Translations under genes and position numbers: made by a program
Shown here: piece by piece, positions 9,728-20,770 of the stretch
How the letters are laid out: each line of letters opens with the position of its first letter
Position numbering within the stretch: position 1 is the first letter of the stretch
DNA from: Sulfolobus islandicus Y.N.15.51
GTDB lineage: Archaea; Thermoproteota; Thermoprotei_A; Sulfolobales; Sulfolobaceae
Reading direction: 5' to 3'
Assembly: GCF_000022485.1 (NCBI RefSeq)
Contig: NC_012623.1
Location: forward strand, 868,001 to 932,000
Length of the DNA stretch: 64,000 nt
The notes under the pieces: generated by a model
The model's database searches: none
Seen by the model: the letters and a program-made list of their open reading frames with translations, nothing else
What the model was told of the DNA's origin: nothing

Positions 9728-10126
9728 ATGATGGAATCAAAGGCACAAGAAATAATTCTAAGTTGTGAAATAAATAGTATTGAAAGAGGTAGCCTAAAGA
9801 ATTTATCCATAATACACATGTCTTGCAACGACTTTAATATAAGTTTTGATATAATTGATAATATCAATATATTTAGCCAAAAAGAAAAAGTGAAGGCTAT
9901 CATTTCTAAAAATAGGCTATCATATACTAATGATGACTTCTGTGGACACGGCTATATAGTTACTGAGCTCAAAGATTCTTCTTCAAACAACGGAAATAGA
10001 TATACAACGATAATTTCATTATTTGGATTGCTAGTAAAGATAATAAGCAATAAAGAAAGCTTTCTTAAAACACATCAATTAAATGTTATGGATCATATTT
10101 ACTTCTGTGTGAAGAAAAATACTTAG
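9728..10126 (+). CDS. rpo8: RNA polymerase subunit Rpo8 (RpoG)
   Basis: 132 residues, which I recognise as the Sulfolobus Rpo8/RpoG subunit, the counterpart of eukaryotic Rpb8 found in crenarchaeal polymerases ([20 protein letters not shown]...; ending [14 protein letters not shown]). The first of two tandem ATGs is used. A TATA-like TTAATAAAT at about 9701-9709 lies some 25 nt upstream, predicting a leaderless message. Its end overlaps convergent psmB by 4 bases. Confidence 0.93.
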
Positions 10127-10713
10127 TATGGGATGAATTTGTTTTCATAGTTTCCTTTCTTATCCATTATCGCTAAATCTATTCCATCTCCCGATGTGAT
10201 ATCACGTTCTATAGATGCTTTTATCGCCTTTGTTATTAATTGTGCTGCTATGTCTAAATTCATATTAGGATCATATTCAGATTCAAGAACTCCTATAGCG
10301 ATCCTGGCTCCCGATCCCACTGCAGCGTAGTTATCTTCAATTAATGAACCTATAGGGTCTAATACATAAAGTTGTGGTCCTTTTTCATCCACTCCACCGA
10401 ATAGAATCTCTGAAATGAACGGCATTACTTTATACTGATATAGTATTACTGAAAGTAATTTAGCTGCAGCGTGAACAGAAATTGGTTTACCAGTTGAAAT
10501 CTCATAGTACTTTATTTCTACATTCATTATTCTCGTCAAAGTCTGTAAGTCGCCATATATTCCGGCCCCCGCCATGAGAAATTTACCTATTTTATGTACT
10601 TTCTTCGCTTGTTTACTTAGTACATAACCACCATAGCTTAATCGTCTTTCAGAAGCTAATACAATTCCATCATTTACCTTTAAACCAATAGCAGTTGCAG
10701 GCAATTCTTCCAT
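10123..10713 (-). CDS. psmB: 20S proteasome beta subunit, possibly non-catalytic
   Basis: 196 residues of the Ntn-hydrolase proteasome beta family: [40 protein letters not shown], and the late GSG...LESEYD and D-x-x-SGDGID motifs. When aligned on the conserved Gly5, Glu17 and Lys33, position 1 is Ala6 and the only nearby Thr falls at position 2. Either this subunit is inactive, or it is cleaved before Thr7 with a one-residue shorter N-terminus. Sulfolobales encode a second beta subunit elsewhere. It lies close to the PAN and PAC2 genes. Confidence 0.92.
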
Positions 10714-10748
10714 GTTAGTTTACCCATAAATATACTTCTAAATGCCAT

Positions 10749-12029
10749 TTATAACGTTTGTTTTATTGCATCTTCAATGTTCTCTAGTGGAACGGAAATC
10801 TGTTTTCGTGTAATTAAATTTCTAACAGTTATCATATTTTTCTCCAATTCTTGCTTACCTATTATTATCGCGACTTTAAATCCTTGTGAGGCGTAGTAAG
10901 GTAATAGCTTTGAAAGAGGCTGATCTTTAGTGTTTATTACTACCTTATATTCTTCTTTTCTTAATATCCTCGATACCATAAACATGGATGGAATTGTATC
11001 TTCTGACATGCCTATTACTATTACATTTACTGGTTCTTCAACTTTCAAGTCTTTAATTACTAATAAAGTTCTCTCAACTCCTATTGCAAATCCTATTGCA
11101 GGTGAGGGTAAGCCACCATAAAGTTCTATAAGTTTATCATATCTACCTCCTCCGGCAATACTAAACTGTACCGAGGGATGAAGAACCTCAAATATTAATC
11201 CAGTATAATATGCCAATCCTCTTACAAAACCTAAGTCAATCTTAAATTTTATATTTAAGTCGCTTAGAATCCTAGACAATCGAAATAGATATAAAAATTC
11301 ACTTTTAATATCTAGTCTTGAAACTTCCTCTAATTCAGCTAGGGACTCTATATCTTCTAGCTTTGTATCCTTCTTAGTTAGAATCTTATAAAAAAAGTCT
11401 ATTATATCTTTATTCTTTAGGTTTTTTTCAAGGATATCTAGAGCTTCGTTAATCTTGTTCTTATCTATTAGATGCAAGATGTGCTCTTGTAAATTATCTT
11501 CAATATTATATTTGTCCATTATTTTTCTAAATATGCCAATATTATTTATTTTAATAGTTATATCATTAGAAAGATTAAGCTTATCATAAAAATTATATAA
11601 CAAGTCTAGTACTTCTAGATCAGCTAAGATAGAAGAATCACCTATCATCTCTATTCCAGCTTGTCTAAATTCTCTATATCTGCCATATTGCGGTTCATCA
11701 TATCTATAAACGGTACCAAAGTAGAATAGTCTTATCGGCTTGGGTGAACTCTGTAAGTTTTGTATATAAGCTCTTGCTACACTTGGTGTTATTTCAGGCC
11801 TTAATGATAACTCTCTATCTGCCTTATCCTTAAACACATACATGGTTTCCCTTAACTCCTCCCCGCCCTTCAACGCAAACAGTTTAAATTCTTCTACTAC
11901 TGGAGTTATAATTTCAGAATATCCATATTTTATTGCTAAGTCTCTGAAGGTAGATTCTAAATATCTAATTTTTTCTGCGTCGATTCCAATATAGTCTTTC
12001 ATACCTCTTACTGTTTCAAATTTTGTCAT
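10749..12029 (-). CDS. hisS: Histidyl-tRNA synthetase
   Basis: 426 residues, class II synthetase: N-terminal RGMKDY, motif 1 to 2 region LRPEITPSVARAYI and FYFGTVYRYDEPQYGRYREFRQAGIEMIG, histidine-specific LVRGLAYYTGLIFEV-like block (GFVRGLAYYTGLIF), motif 3 GGGRYDKL...AIGFAIGVER, and a C-terminal anticodon-binding domain. It charges tRNA-His. It follows the splicing-endonuclease subunit gene by 6 bases. Confidence 0.96.
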   Translation of the reverse strand: MTKFETVRGMKDYIGIDAEKIRYLESTFRDLAIKYGYSEIITPVVEEFKLFALKGGEELRETMYVFKDKADRELSLRPEITPSVARAYIQNLQSSPKPIRLFYFGTVYRYDEPQYGRYREFRQAGIEMIGDSSILADLEVLDLLYNFYDKLNLSNDITIKINNIGIFRKIMDKYNIEDNLQEHILHLIDKNKINEALDILEKNLKNKDIIDFFYKILTKKDTKLEDIESLAELEEVSRLDIKSEFLYLFRLSRILSDLNIKFKIDLGFVRGLAYYTGLIFEVLHPSVQFSIAGGGRYDKLIELYGGLPSPAIGFAIGVERTLLVIKDLKVEEPVNVIVIGMSEDTIPSMFMVSRILRKEEYKVVINTKDQPLSKLLPYYASQGFKVAIIIGKQELEKNMITVRNLITRKQISVPLENIEDAIKQTL

Positions 12030-12035
12030 GTTAAG

Positions 12036-12404
12036 TCACTTTGACATTTTTATCTCAGATATTGTGCAATATGTTACATCTCCATATTTATCAACAATTG
12101 AAAGATAAAGTTCTAAATTCATTGATTTCGACTGATGTAGTTTATCTAATATTTTCTTAAAACTTACCTTTTCATTTTCATCTACTATTAAAACCATAGC
12201 AGTATATTTTCCATTTTCCTTGTCCTTTATTATAAGCGATTGTTCATCTATACCGTCAATTGTAACTCTTCCTCTCTGCTTTAAGTCAACAAATACATCA
12301 ACTTTATCCCAATTTACAAGATAAATGATCTCACTAGGTAACTGTTTAGATGAGCTTAATGCTAAATATATCTTCTCTAAAGTAGTTTCAGCTTTCTCAG
12401 ACAT
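12036..12404 (-). CDS. tRNA-splicing endonuclease structural (beta) subunit
   Basis: 122 residues from ATG 12404. The C-terminal region (VFVDLKQRGRVTIDG...KVSFKKILDKLHQS...LYLSIVDKYGDVTYCTISEI) follows the tRNA intron endonuclease core, including the L-x-x-RG-x-V turn and the GDVTYY-like strand, but the catalytic His and Lys of active subunits are not apparent. Crenarchaea use an alpha2beta2 enzyme with such a structural subunit. The longer open frame starting at 12458 would abut tfb3 and its promoter, so the internal ATG is preferred. The window contains an intron-bearing tRNA-Arg that this enzyme would process. Confidence 0.78.
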   Translation of the reverse strand: MSEKAETTLEKIYLALSSSKQLPSEIIYLVNWDKVDVFVDLKQRGRVTIDGIDEQSLIIKDKENGKYTAMVLIVDENEKVSFKKILDKLHQSKSMNLELYLSIVDKYGDVTYCTISEIKMSK

Positions 12405-12458
12405 TATAGTCACATTATCAAAAATAAGTATATTCCCCATAAAAGTTATTGTTTTCAT

Positions 12459-12971
12459 ATGGAATGTCCTGTATGTGGTTCAAACGAAATAGTTTGGGAT
12501 AATAAGAACGGGGAAGTTGTATGTAGTAATTGTGGTATAATTATTGATAATATTTACTATAGTGGGCGAAATGAATCAGAGAGTACAGAGACAATCATAA
12601 TAAGCAATAAGTTCTATAAAGATGATATCTTAATTAAAGAATTAAGAATTAAGACTTTCTTAAAGAAGAATCGTATTGAAAACAAGAAAACAGATCAATA
12701 TGAAATTATCTTAAGATCTATGTTACTTGATGCTCAATATAAAAAAATATATAAAGTGTTATATGACGAGGGTATTTTGAGTGGTTTAAAAGCTAAAAGT
12801 AAACTAGGTCTTCTAATTTATTTTAGATTTGCATTAAATGATCGATATTTGCATCAATTGAAAGAATTTGGTATAAAAAATGAAAATCTTAGAAAAAGAC
12901 TTAAAAGAATTAGTAGGAAACGTTTAACATTAATTTTCGATAAACTCAACGAAGAAAGTGATCGGATCTGA
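12459..12971 (+). CDS. tfb3: TFB3, truncated TFB paralogue
   Basis: 170 residues: an N-terminal TFIIB-type zinc ribbon (CPVC...CSNC) followed by a basic, helical region without the two cyclin folds of a full TFB. This is the Sulfolobales TFB3, known to be strongly induced by UV/DNA damage and to activate promoters together with TFB1. Its own upstream region shows CATAAAAG near 12438 as a weak TATA candidate and an ANTTTC-like hexamer (AGTTTC) near 12385, further from it than is usual for the damage-response promoter motif. Confidence 0.88.
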   Translation: MECPVCGSNEIVWDNKNGEVVCSNCGIIIDNIYYSGRNESESTETIIISNKFYKDDILIKELRIKTFLKKNRIENKKTDQYEIILRSMLLDAQYKKIYKVLYDEGILSGLKAKSKLGLLIYFRFALNDRYLHQLKEFGIKNENLRKRLKRISRKRLTLIFDKLNEESDRI

Positions 12972-12982
12972 TTTGAGTAAAA

Positions 12983-12991
12983 TTTTTATAT
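12983..12991 (+). promoter_or_regulatory. TATA box of the thermosome gene
   Basis: TTTTTATAT preceded by the purine-rich GTAAAA (BRE-like), about 44 nt before the ATG at 13027. This predicts a start near 13010-13015 and a short leader carrying GGTG (13017-13020), a Shine-Dalgarno match 6 nt before the ATG. Confidence 0.75.
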
Positions 12992-13026
12992 AACCTTTTT
13001 TTAAGACAGAGTGGAAGGTGCGTAAA

Positions 13027-14681
<1,655 letters not shown>

Positions 14682-14685
<4 letters not shown>

Positions 14686-16307
14686 GACATTTTTTTAATT
14701 TTAATTATTATAGGAACTTTTAGATTTGGCGCGCTTATTACTGCCTCGCCTACGTCTAGTTTATCTAAACTTTGTGTAAGCCTTTCATCAAGTGATAACG
14801 TATCTCTAATAGCCTTCTTATCAATATCAGATTTTATTGAATGAATAATCTTGATATTTGTATTTTTTAACACATTCTGTGAAAGTAGTGAAGGCGATTG
14901 TGTAATAAAGCATAGGCCTATATTATATTTTCTGATCTCAGAGGCTAATCTATCTATAAATTCATTTCCTTCCTTATTGAAATAATTTTGAGCTTCATCT
15001 AGAATGACAAGAGTCTGTTGAGTTATCTTATATCTTATATAACTTTCCACTATAAGTTTTATTAGGAATAATGAATACAATTTCCTAAGTTTAAGATTCG
15101 AAATAAATCCTAAGTTTATGACTGTAGAAGTCATCAAATAGTCTGGGAACTCATTAAGGGAAATTTCATCTATAGTAGAAAATAATTTTGAAGCAGTCGG
15201 TATAAATAAGATAAATATTTTTCTAAGCAACGCATATTTTACGTCTCTCATCCAGTATGAGGTATCCTCAATATTATTAATAACTTCTAATAACTGATTA
15301 ATTGAGAATTTTCTATAACTTTTTAGTTTTAATAATATAGTATAAAGTAAAAATCGTTGTGGATCTGTTAATTGTAAAACATCTCCAATAATATCTACTG
15401 TATCCTCTACGTCCAGATCTATCAAGTGCAACGGATTTATTTTTACTATAGTTTCCTCATCATAAACTCTAAAATCGTTTTTAAGGAATTGAGCATATTC
15501 ACCATGCCAATCTAATATAATCACCTTAACACCTTTGGTGTGTAATTGAGAAGCTAAAAGTATCGCCGTATTTGTCTTTCCAGATCCAGTACTCCCAAAT
15601 ATGCCTATATGTCTTGTTATGTCCTTTACTCTTATACCTACCTTTGATGTTACTGTTCCATTAGTAGCCTCTCCTATCTCTACGTCAAAATCCTCAGATA
15701 CAATATTATTAGAGTTAATAGGATTGGTGTAGGTTATCTCTGACACCGTTAAAAAAGGGTAGTTCCCAAAGGTCATTGGAATTGGAAGTACGTTTTTTGA
15801 TGGTTGAATAACTTTAAACTCTAAATGCGGAGCTATGGCTTTTGCTAGCACCAATAAATTATTTACTTCTTCCATAAAACTATCTAGTCTTGTATCAGCA
15901 GAATTCTCTAATATCTTATAAATTATAATTGAAGAACCTAGTTTATTTTTTTCTACTATAGTGAATATTGTGAACTTAAATTCAGAATCTTTTCTGGCTA
16001 TCGCATTTATAAAGTCTTTAAGTTCTTTTTCTATATCGTTTTTATTCGAAGTTGGTTCAATTTTACCTGTTATTTTCATAGCAACACCGCAAACGCAAGT
16101 ATTGTCGTAAACGATTTGGAAGATTCCATTTTTTAGAATATATTTATTTATATGTAATTTTAAAGAATTTCTAAAAATAAACGAAATAATTATCACTATT
16201 ATAATTGGTACCATGAAAAACACTAAGTTAATATTAATTAAATTATGAAACAGAATACCAATTCCCAGAACTATGAGTAATATAGGAACCCAAAGATTTT
16301 TATTCAT
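14682..16307 (-). CDS. Membrane-anchored HerA/FtsK-like ATPase
   Basis: 541 residues. Two N-terminal hydrophobic segments (about residues 5-22 and 27-45) are followed by a roughly 180-residue domain of unknown type, then a HerA-like P-loop ATPase: Walker A GSTGSGKTNTA, followed by VIILDWHGEYAQFL, and Walker B LVILDEAQNYF, with a late Q-rich sensor (FITQSP). HerA relatives pump DNA or act with NurA in end resection, but no nurA is nearby and the membrane anchor is unlike HerA. Its 3' end overlaps the end of thsB. Confidence 0.8.
14690..14696 (+). terminator. Poly-T terminator after thsB
   Basis: A run of seven T begins four bases after the thsB stop, followed by further T-rich sequence. It lies in the 3' end region shared with the convergent HerA-like gene. 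Confidence 0.55.
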
Positions 16308-16333
16308 CTTGTAACGAGTTTTATGATTATTAA

Positions 16334-16732
16334 CTACAGCGAGTCGATTAAAAGTAATGCGTTCTTAGTTAAAATTAATCTTTCTTTATTTCCTACAATT
16401 TGATATGGTAAGTAGTCTTCTTTAGTACTAACAGCCTTTTTACATTCTATTAAATACAACTCATTCACCTTACCGATTTCACTTCTAATGTAATCTAATG
16501 CATCCTTTATTTGTTCATATGGTAATAGGAGAAGTAAGAAAAACATAGTTGGACTCTTTATCTTATTTCTAGTTGTATTATAGTTGAAGTATAAAAAGCA
16601 AGCTTGTCTTAGCACCCCTTCAAACGGTACGATAGGTAAGACTTGACTAACATAATTATTGTCGTTTTTAATTAAGTTATTAACTTTAGCAACGTCTATC
16701 TTATCTAACTTACTTACTTGAACCTTCGATAT
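16334..16732 (-). CDS. Probable KEOPS subunit Cgi121
   Basis: The segment VLRQACFLYFNYNTTRNKI followed by FFLLLLLPYEQIKDALDYI resembles the core of archaeal Cgi121, where a strand, a helix with H/A spacing and the QI-x-x-AI/L motif are conserved. A GTG at 16615 would give only 93 residues and cut off the first strand (SQVLPIVPFEG), which is in frame upstream. Between the upstream stop and that GTG there is no ATG, GTG or TTG; an ATA at 16732 lies 7 nt after GGTGG and would give 132 residues, a normal Cgi121 length. KEOPS makes t6A37 in tRNA; Pcc1 is also in this window. Confidence 0.6.
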   Translation of the reverse strand: MSKVQVSKLDKIDVAKVNNLIKNDNNYVSQVLPIVPFEGVLRQACFLYFNYNTTRNKIKSPTMFFLLLLLPYEQIKDALDYIRSEIGKVNELYLIECKKAVSTKEDYLPYQIVGNKERLILTKNALLLIDSL

Positions 16733-16734
16733 CT

Positions 16735-16986
16735 CTAACCACCATGATTTATGGGTATTATCTCAATGATATCATTTTCATTTAAAAATTGATCATTATA
16801 TAATCTCCAGTCTTTTCCATTTATTAATATTAGAATTCCAGATTTTATTTGATTATTATGGTTCAATATTAGATGCTTCTCGCCATCTATCTTCAGTAAT
16901 ACATTGAAAAGTTCTTTATCACTGACGTCTATTTCTCTGCAATTAAGTTGAGAAACTAGTGGTCCCTTTAATATCACTTTCGGCAT
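16735..16986 (-). CDS. Urm1/SAMP-type ubiquitin-like modifier
   Basis: 83 residues with a beta-grasp pattern (MPKVILKGP..., ILILINGKDWRL, NENDIIEIIP) and a terminal Gly-Gly (NHGG). This fits the MoaD/ThiS/Urm1 family. Gene order relative to PAN, psmB and the thermosome matches the locus of Sulfolobus Urm1, which is conjugated to proteins and linked to proteasomal turnover. A role as sulfur carrier for tRNA thiolation is equally possible. An E1-like enzyme that could adenylate it is at 28455-29330. Confidence 0.83.
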   Translation of the reverse strand: MPKVILKGPLVSQLNCREIDVSDKELFNVLLKIDGEKHLILNHNNQIKSGILILINGKDWRLYNDQFLNENDIIEIIPINHGG

Positions 16987-16987
16987 T

Positions 16988-17227
16988 CTAGATCTCTTCT
17001 GATATTTCCTCCTTCTCTTCAGTTGGAGAAGTCTCTTTTTCTTTCATGATTTTATAATACCTTGTAAGATATCCCGCTATTCTGTTCCTCACTTTCTTTG
17101 ACTTTACATCAACATACCTAACAACTATTTGTTTATTTGTATTATAATCATCTTTTATTTCATCTTTATATTGGTTATATATCTCCTTTACTATTCTTTT
17201 TATATCTTTAGTGTATATATTACCCAT
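16988..17227 (-). CDS. rps17e: Ribosomal protein S17e
   Basis: 79 residues beginning [20 protein letters not shown], with the S17e core ([23 protein letters not shown]) and a Glu-rich tail. The ATG at 17227 is fixed by a perfect GGTGAT ribosome site at 17237-17232; a longer frame from 17245 runs into the fbp stop and is rejected. Together with urm1 (1-base gap) and the FBP gene it forms a compact minus-strand operon. Confidence 0.95.
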
Positions 17228-17237
17228 TTGAATCACC

Positions 17238-18386
17238 TTATTCATGCGAACTTTCGTGTGAATATACGCTTGGTTTAGTTTTATACATATCTGTCTCTTT
17301 CTTAAATCTATTCTTTAACTTCTCTATTACTAATGGGAGTGTGGTGTACTCCATTTCTTGTGGCTCTAATCTATGAGGCATAAATGGGCCATGTTTCCTA
17401 ATGTAATCTGCAATTATTACAGCTGTTCTCCTTACCTCATCAAATGCAGGATCATCAAATAAATCAGTAGGCCCTACTAGTTTCCCATTTTTGATGTTAA
17501 ATCCTAAACCTACTAACCTAGGAGGACCATCGAACCTTGTGGCTCTCGCATCCTTTTGTGATACTGGCATAAGAGGTCCATAGTGACTACCTCTCATCCA
17601 CCCCGGTACCAAATAAGGTACTGTAAATGCTTCTAAGATTTCTCCTAACGCAGGCAAACCGTGTTGAGCTCTTACTACCATAACTGGATCGTCTTTGCCT
17701 ACGTATTTGCCAGCTATTAGATTCAATCTTTCTACAGAAACAACTGAGGCTTGTAAATTATCGGCCTTTCTATAAACTCTTCTAACAATGTATCTGCTAG
17801 GGGTTCCTATTAACGCAAGTAGATCGTAAGTCTCTTCTGGTGTGTTTAAAATTATTGACTCTCCTTCATATACATCTAAAACTTCAAATTTATATCCTTC
17901 ATGCATGGTTGGATCTATTACTAGCCCAGCAGTATTGAATGGGTCTGCAAATATTTTATATAATGGTAGATTATATGCACCAGGCTCAGTCTTATCAGCC
18001 ATAAAAATAACCACTGGTTCAGCAGGTCTCTCCTCAAATTCCATTTCAGCAATTCCAGGACCCATTCCTCTAAGATTTCCAGAAAAGGAATCTGAAAGCA
18101 AATCTTGCCCTGCAGCATATAATCCTAAATCCTTAGCTACTTTCGCAGCTTCTTTAAAGGCATTCCAGGCTGTTTCATGAACTTTAGTATCTAGTTCTCC
18201 TCTATTATGAGTCATTATTAATTGTAAATCGTCTCCAACATAAGTTATGTAATAATCGGAAATTACGTTATTCCTTTTAGCTTCTGCTAATATCTTATTA
18301 GCTGCAGCTATAGTATCAGGGTGAACAACATGATGTCCAGCTAGGCTTCCTATATCGGCTTTGATCACACTAAGTGTAGTTTTCAT
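17238..18386 (-). CDS. fbp: Fructose-1,6-bisphosphate aldolase/phosphatase
   Basis: 382 residues of the archaeal bifunctional FBPA/P family ([18 protein letters not shown] at the N-terminus; Asp/His metal ligands in [29 protein letters not shown] carrying the Tyr and Schiff-base Lys). It condenses triose phosphates and dephosphorylates the product, making gluconeogenesis one-way. It heads the S17e-Urm1-Cgi121 gene run. Confidence 0.97.
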
Positions 18387-18417
18387 AATTTAATTTAGAT
18401 ATACATAACTAAAAATC

Positions 18418-20220
18418 TTACTGGGTAGAAAGAACCATGGAGTAATACTCTCCTCTTTCTTTCTGGACCCTATCTAAGTAACTTCCGATTTTATTTACTC
18501 TAGGTCTTCCAGTCTCAGCATCTCTTCTGAACGTTACCTCTAATTCTCTCAAAAATTCGTTCATTCCCGTTTTTAGTGTTACTGGAGATGTAGCAAATCC
18601 AGCTTTCTCTGGCTCTCCTTTGAAAACAATAATTCTATCCGCTATATAGTCATGTATTGAAAGATCATGATCTATGATAAAGGTTACTGCTTTTCTCTCT
18701 CTCACAACTCTCTTTATAGCTTTAGCAACGATATACCTCTCTTCGACATCAAGATAAGAAGAAGGTTCATCTAAAACATAAAGATCAGCCTCTTTCGCTA
18801 AAGTCGCTGCTATATACAATTTCTGTAACTCACCTCCACTTAGATCATTCACATTAGACTCTAGTAACCTATGTAAGTTAAGTCTCTTAGTTACTTCTTC
18901 GAAGAACCATGATGACGTAGAAAGTGTATCTTTGCTTACGTTTTCTAAGTACTGTTGAACAGTTCCATCGTAATTAGGTAAAATTCGTTGTGGTTTATAA
19001 GATAATATTTGTTTTTCAGGAGTTACAGAGCCTTCATCTGCTGAAATTTCACCAACTAATATTCTTGCAAAAGTTGTCTTTCCTATCCCGTTTGGTCCTA
19101 AAATTCCGATTATTTCTCCCTCTTTAGCCTCTCCTTCATTTACTACTAGCTGAAAATCACCTAACTTCTTGATTATCTTAGTCCATTTCATTTTTGTTTT
19201 TAGATCTTTAGAGAGATCTAAATCACTAATCTCTTTTAGCATAAACCTTATTTCGTCTGGTCTTATTTTCATATTTTCCGCTGGTAAATATCCTTTTAGA
19301 AAATTATTTATGCCAACTCTCGCTGCATAAGATTTTGATACCCTTCCATATACTGAACTTTCTCCATAAATTATGTGTATCAGATCTGTAAGATAATCTA
19401 AAACTATCAAGTCATGATCAACAACCATAACATATTTATTCTTTAATAATTCTCTAATTGCTTTAGCCATATTCATTCTTTCCCTAACATCTAGATAAAA
19501 GGAAGGTTCGTCAAATATATATATATCTGCTTCTCTTAATAGTGAAACAGCTATTAATAATCGTTGAAGACCTCCTCCAGAAAGTACATTAGCATCCTTA
19601 TTCCAAAGATTAGCCATATTTAGAAGTTCTTTAACTTCATCTTTTTTCCCTCTTTCGTCTATCTTTGTCAAAATTTCGTTTACTGTACCTTTAAGGAATT
19701 TTGAAGCGTACTCAACGTATTGAATCTTATGTATTATTTTTAGCCCATTATTATATAATTCCTTAAAATAATTATATAATTCCTTACCTCTAAACTTTTT
19801 TAATACTTCATCCTTACCTAATTTGGAATTAGGATCACCAAAATTCGGAATTAATTCACCAGCCACTATTTTAAGCACTGTAGTTTTCCCTACTCCATTC
19901 TTTCCTAATACTCCTAATATCGTATTATTTTTAGGCGTTGGTAAGCCAAACAATTTAAATCCATTTACTTTGTATCTGTGTATAACCTCCCCTTCCAACT
20001 CGTCTGGCAAGTTTACAATCGATATCGCTTCGTATGGACATTTCTTCACACATATTCCACAACCTATACAGGTTTCTTCATAAATTACTGGTTTCCCTTT
20101 AACAATGTCCGATAGTTCTATTGCTTTTCCTCCAGATCTGTCAACAGGACAGAAGTTTATACATTCTAAGTTACATTTATCTGGCTTACAAAAGTCATAA
20201 TTTATTACGGCAACTTTCAC
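18418..20220 (-). CDS. ABCE1 (Rli1) ribosome-recycling ATPase
   Basis: 600 residues. The N-terminal domain has two ferredoxin-like 4Fe-4S sites (CKPDKCNLEC..CP and CIGCGICVKKCP). Two nucleotide-binding domains follow: Walker A GKNGVGKTT and GPNGIGKTT, signatures LSGGGLQ and LSGGELQ, Walker B DEPSFYLD and DEPSSYLD, plus the hinge. ABCE1 splits ribosomes after termination. Start GTG 20220 (MKVAVINYDFCK) matches the family; the frame also allows GTG 20226. Upstream A/T-rich sequence near 20245-20255 supplies the promoter. Confidence 0.97.
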   Translation of the reverse strand: MKVAVINYDFCKPDKCNLECINFCPVDRSGGKAIELSDIVKGKPVIYEETCIGCGICVKKCPYEAISIVNLPDELEGEVIHRYKVNGFKLFGLPTPKNNTILGVLGKNGVGKTTVLKIVAGELIPNFGDPNSKLGKDEVLKKFRGKELYNYFKELYNNGLKIIHKIQYVEYASKFLKGTVNEILTKIDERGKKDEVKELLNMANLWNKDANVLSGGGLQRLLIAVSLLREADIYIFDEPSFYLDVRERMNMAKAIRELLKNKYVMVVDHDLIVLDYLTDLIHIIYGESSVYGRVSKSYAARVGINNFLKGYLPAENMKIRPDEIRFMLKEISDLDLSKDLKTKMKWTKIIKKLGDFQLVVNEGEAKEGEIIGILGPNGIGKTTFARILVGEISADEGSVTPEKQILSYKPQRILPNYDGTVQQYLENVSKDTLSTSSWFFEEVTKRLNLHRLLESNVNDLSGGELQKLYIAATLAKEADLYVLDEPSSYLDVEERYIVAKAIKRVVRERKAVTFIIDHDLSIHDYIADRIIVFKGEPEKAGFATSPVTLKTGMNEFLRELEVTFRRDAETGRPRVNKIGSYLDRVQKERGEYYSMVLSTQ

Positions 20221-20351
20221 GAACACTCACCTACTATGTAAAAATATACTTGTTGTTAGAATACTCACATCCTATAAAATTACCCTCTATGTCATTTAAT
20301 AAATCTTCCTCTACTTTTAATATTTTTCCTAATTTCAATCCTTCTCGAGAG

Positions 20352-20477
20352 ATGACTGTAATAAGAAAACCCTTAATACAAAAACATTCTAACTTTTCTC
20401 TAAAAGGTCAAACTATAATTGATGAGAATTTCGAGATCATTCATGAAGCTAAGAGAACCCCTTATATATGGATATGA
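20352..20477 (+). CDS. Possible 41-residue protein
   Basis: A short frame (MTVIRKPLIQKHSNF...KRTPYIWI) with balanced charged and hydrophobic residues, in the 383-bp space between ABCE1 and tRNA-Arg(CCG). A TATA-like TTTTAATAT at about 20315-20324 lies some 27 nt upstream, so a leaderless message is possible. The frame is open upstream to 20121, but that part overlaps ABCE1. I recognise no family. The rest of this gap shows a small GAAG-TTTT-CTTC hairpin near 20530 and the tRNA promoter (TTTAAAATA about 20571). Confidence 0.35.
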   Translation: MTVIRKPLIQKHSNFSLKGQTIIDENFEIIHEAKRTPYIWI

Positions 20478-20603
20478 AACTTGCCTTATAATTTAAGAAG
20501 GTTTAGTGGCGTTAACACCTAAGAAGGCGAAGTTTTCTTCCTTACACCTTGCAGCTATACTATGCCTAACAGTTTAAAATATCGTATGAGGCATATTTAT
20601 GTT

Positions 20604-20679
<76 letters not shown>

Positions 20680-20744
20680 ATACTACATTTTTTGGGTTCA
20701 GATTAAGATTTGTAAATCTTTATTAAAAAGATAATTTAATGTTA

Positions 20745-20752
20745 AATAATGG
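20745..20752. repeat. Target-site duplication, left copy
   Basis: AATAATGG, repeated exactly at 21549-21556. Eight bases is in the range expected for IS1-family insertion. Confidence 0.85.
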
Positions 20753-20770
20753 GATAGTGTCGTCGTTAAG
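20753..20770 (+). repeat. Left terminal inverted repeat of ISC796
   Basis: GATAGTGTCGTCGTTAAG; it contains the stop codon of the transposase gene. Confidence 0.9.

Noticed and set aside
12405-12458. N-terminal extension of the splicing endonuclease subunit to 12458
   Set aside because: It would occupy the tfb3 promoter region up to its ATG, and the extra residues are not family-like; ATG 12404 is preferred.
13018-13026. GTG start for the thermosome
   Set aside because: It overlaps the GGTG ribosome site; the family N-terminus is MATATV at 13027.
20121-20351. Upstream extension of the 41-residue frame
   Set aside because: It overlaps the start of ABCE1 on the other strand and has no promoter at a suitable distance.
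20500-20600. Hairpin GAAG-TTTT-CTTC as a terminator or ncRNA
   Set aside because: The stem is short and archaeal termination does not need hairpins; no further support.
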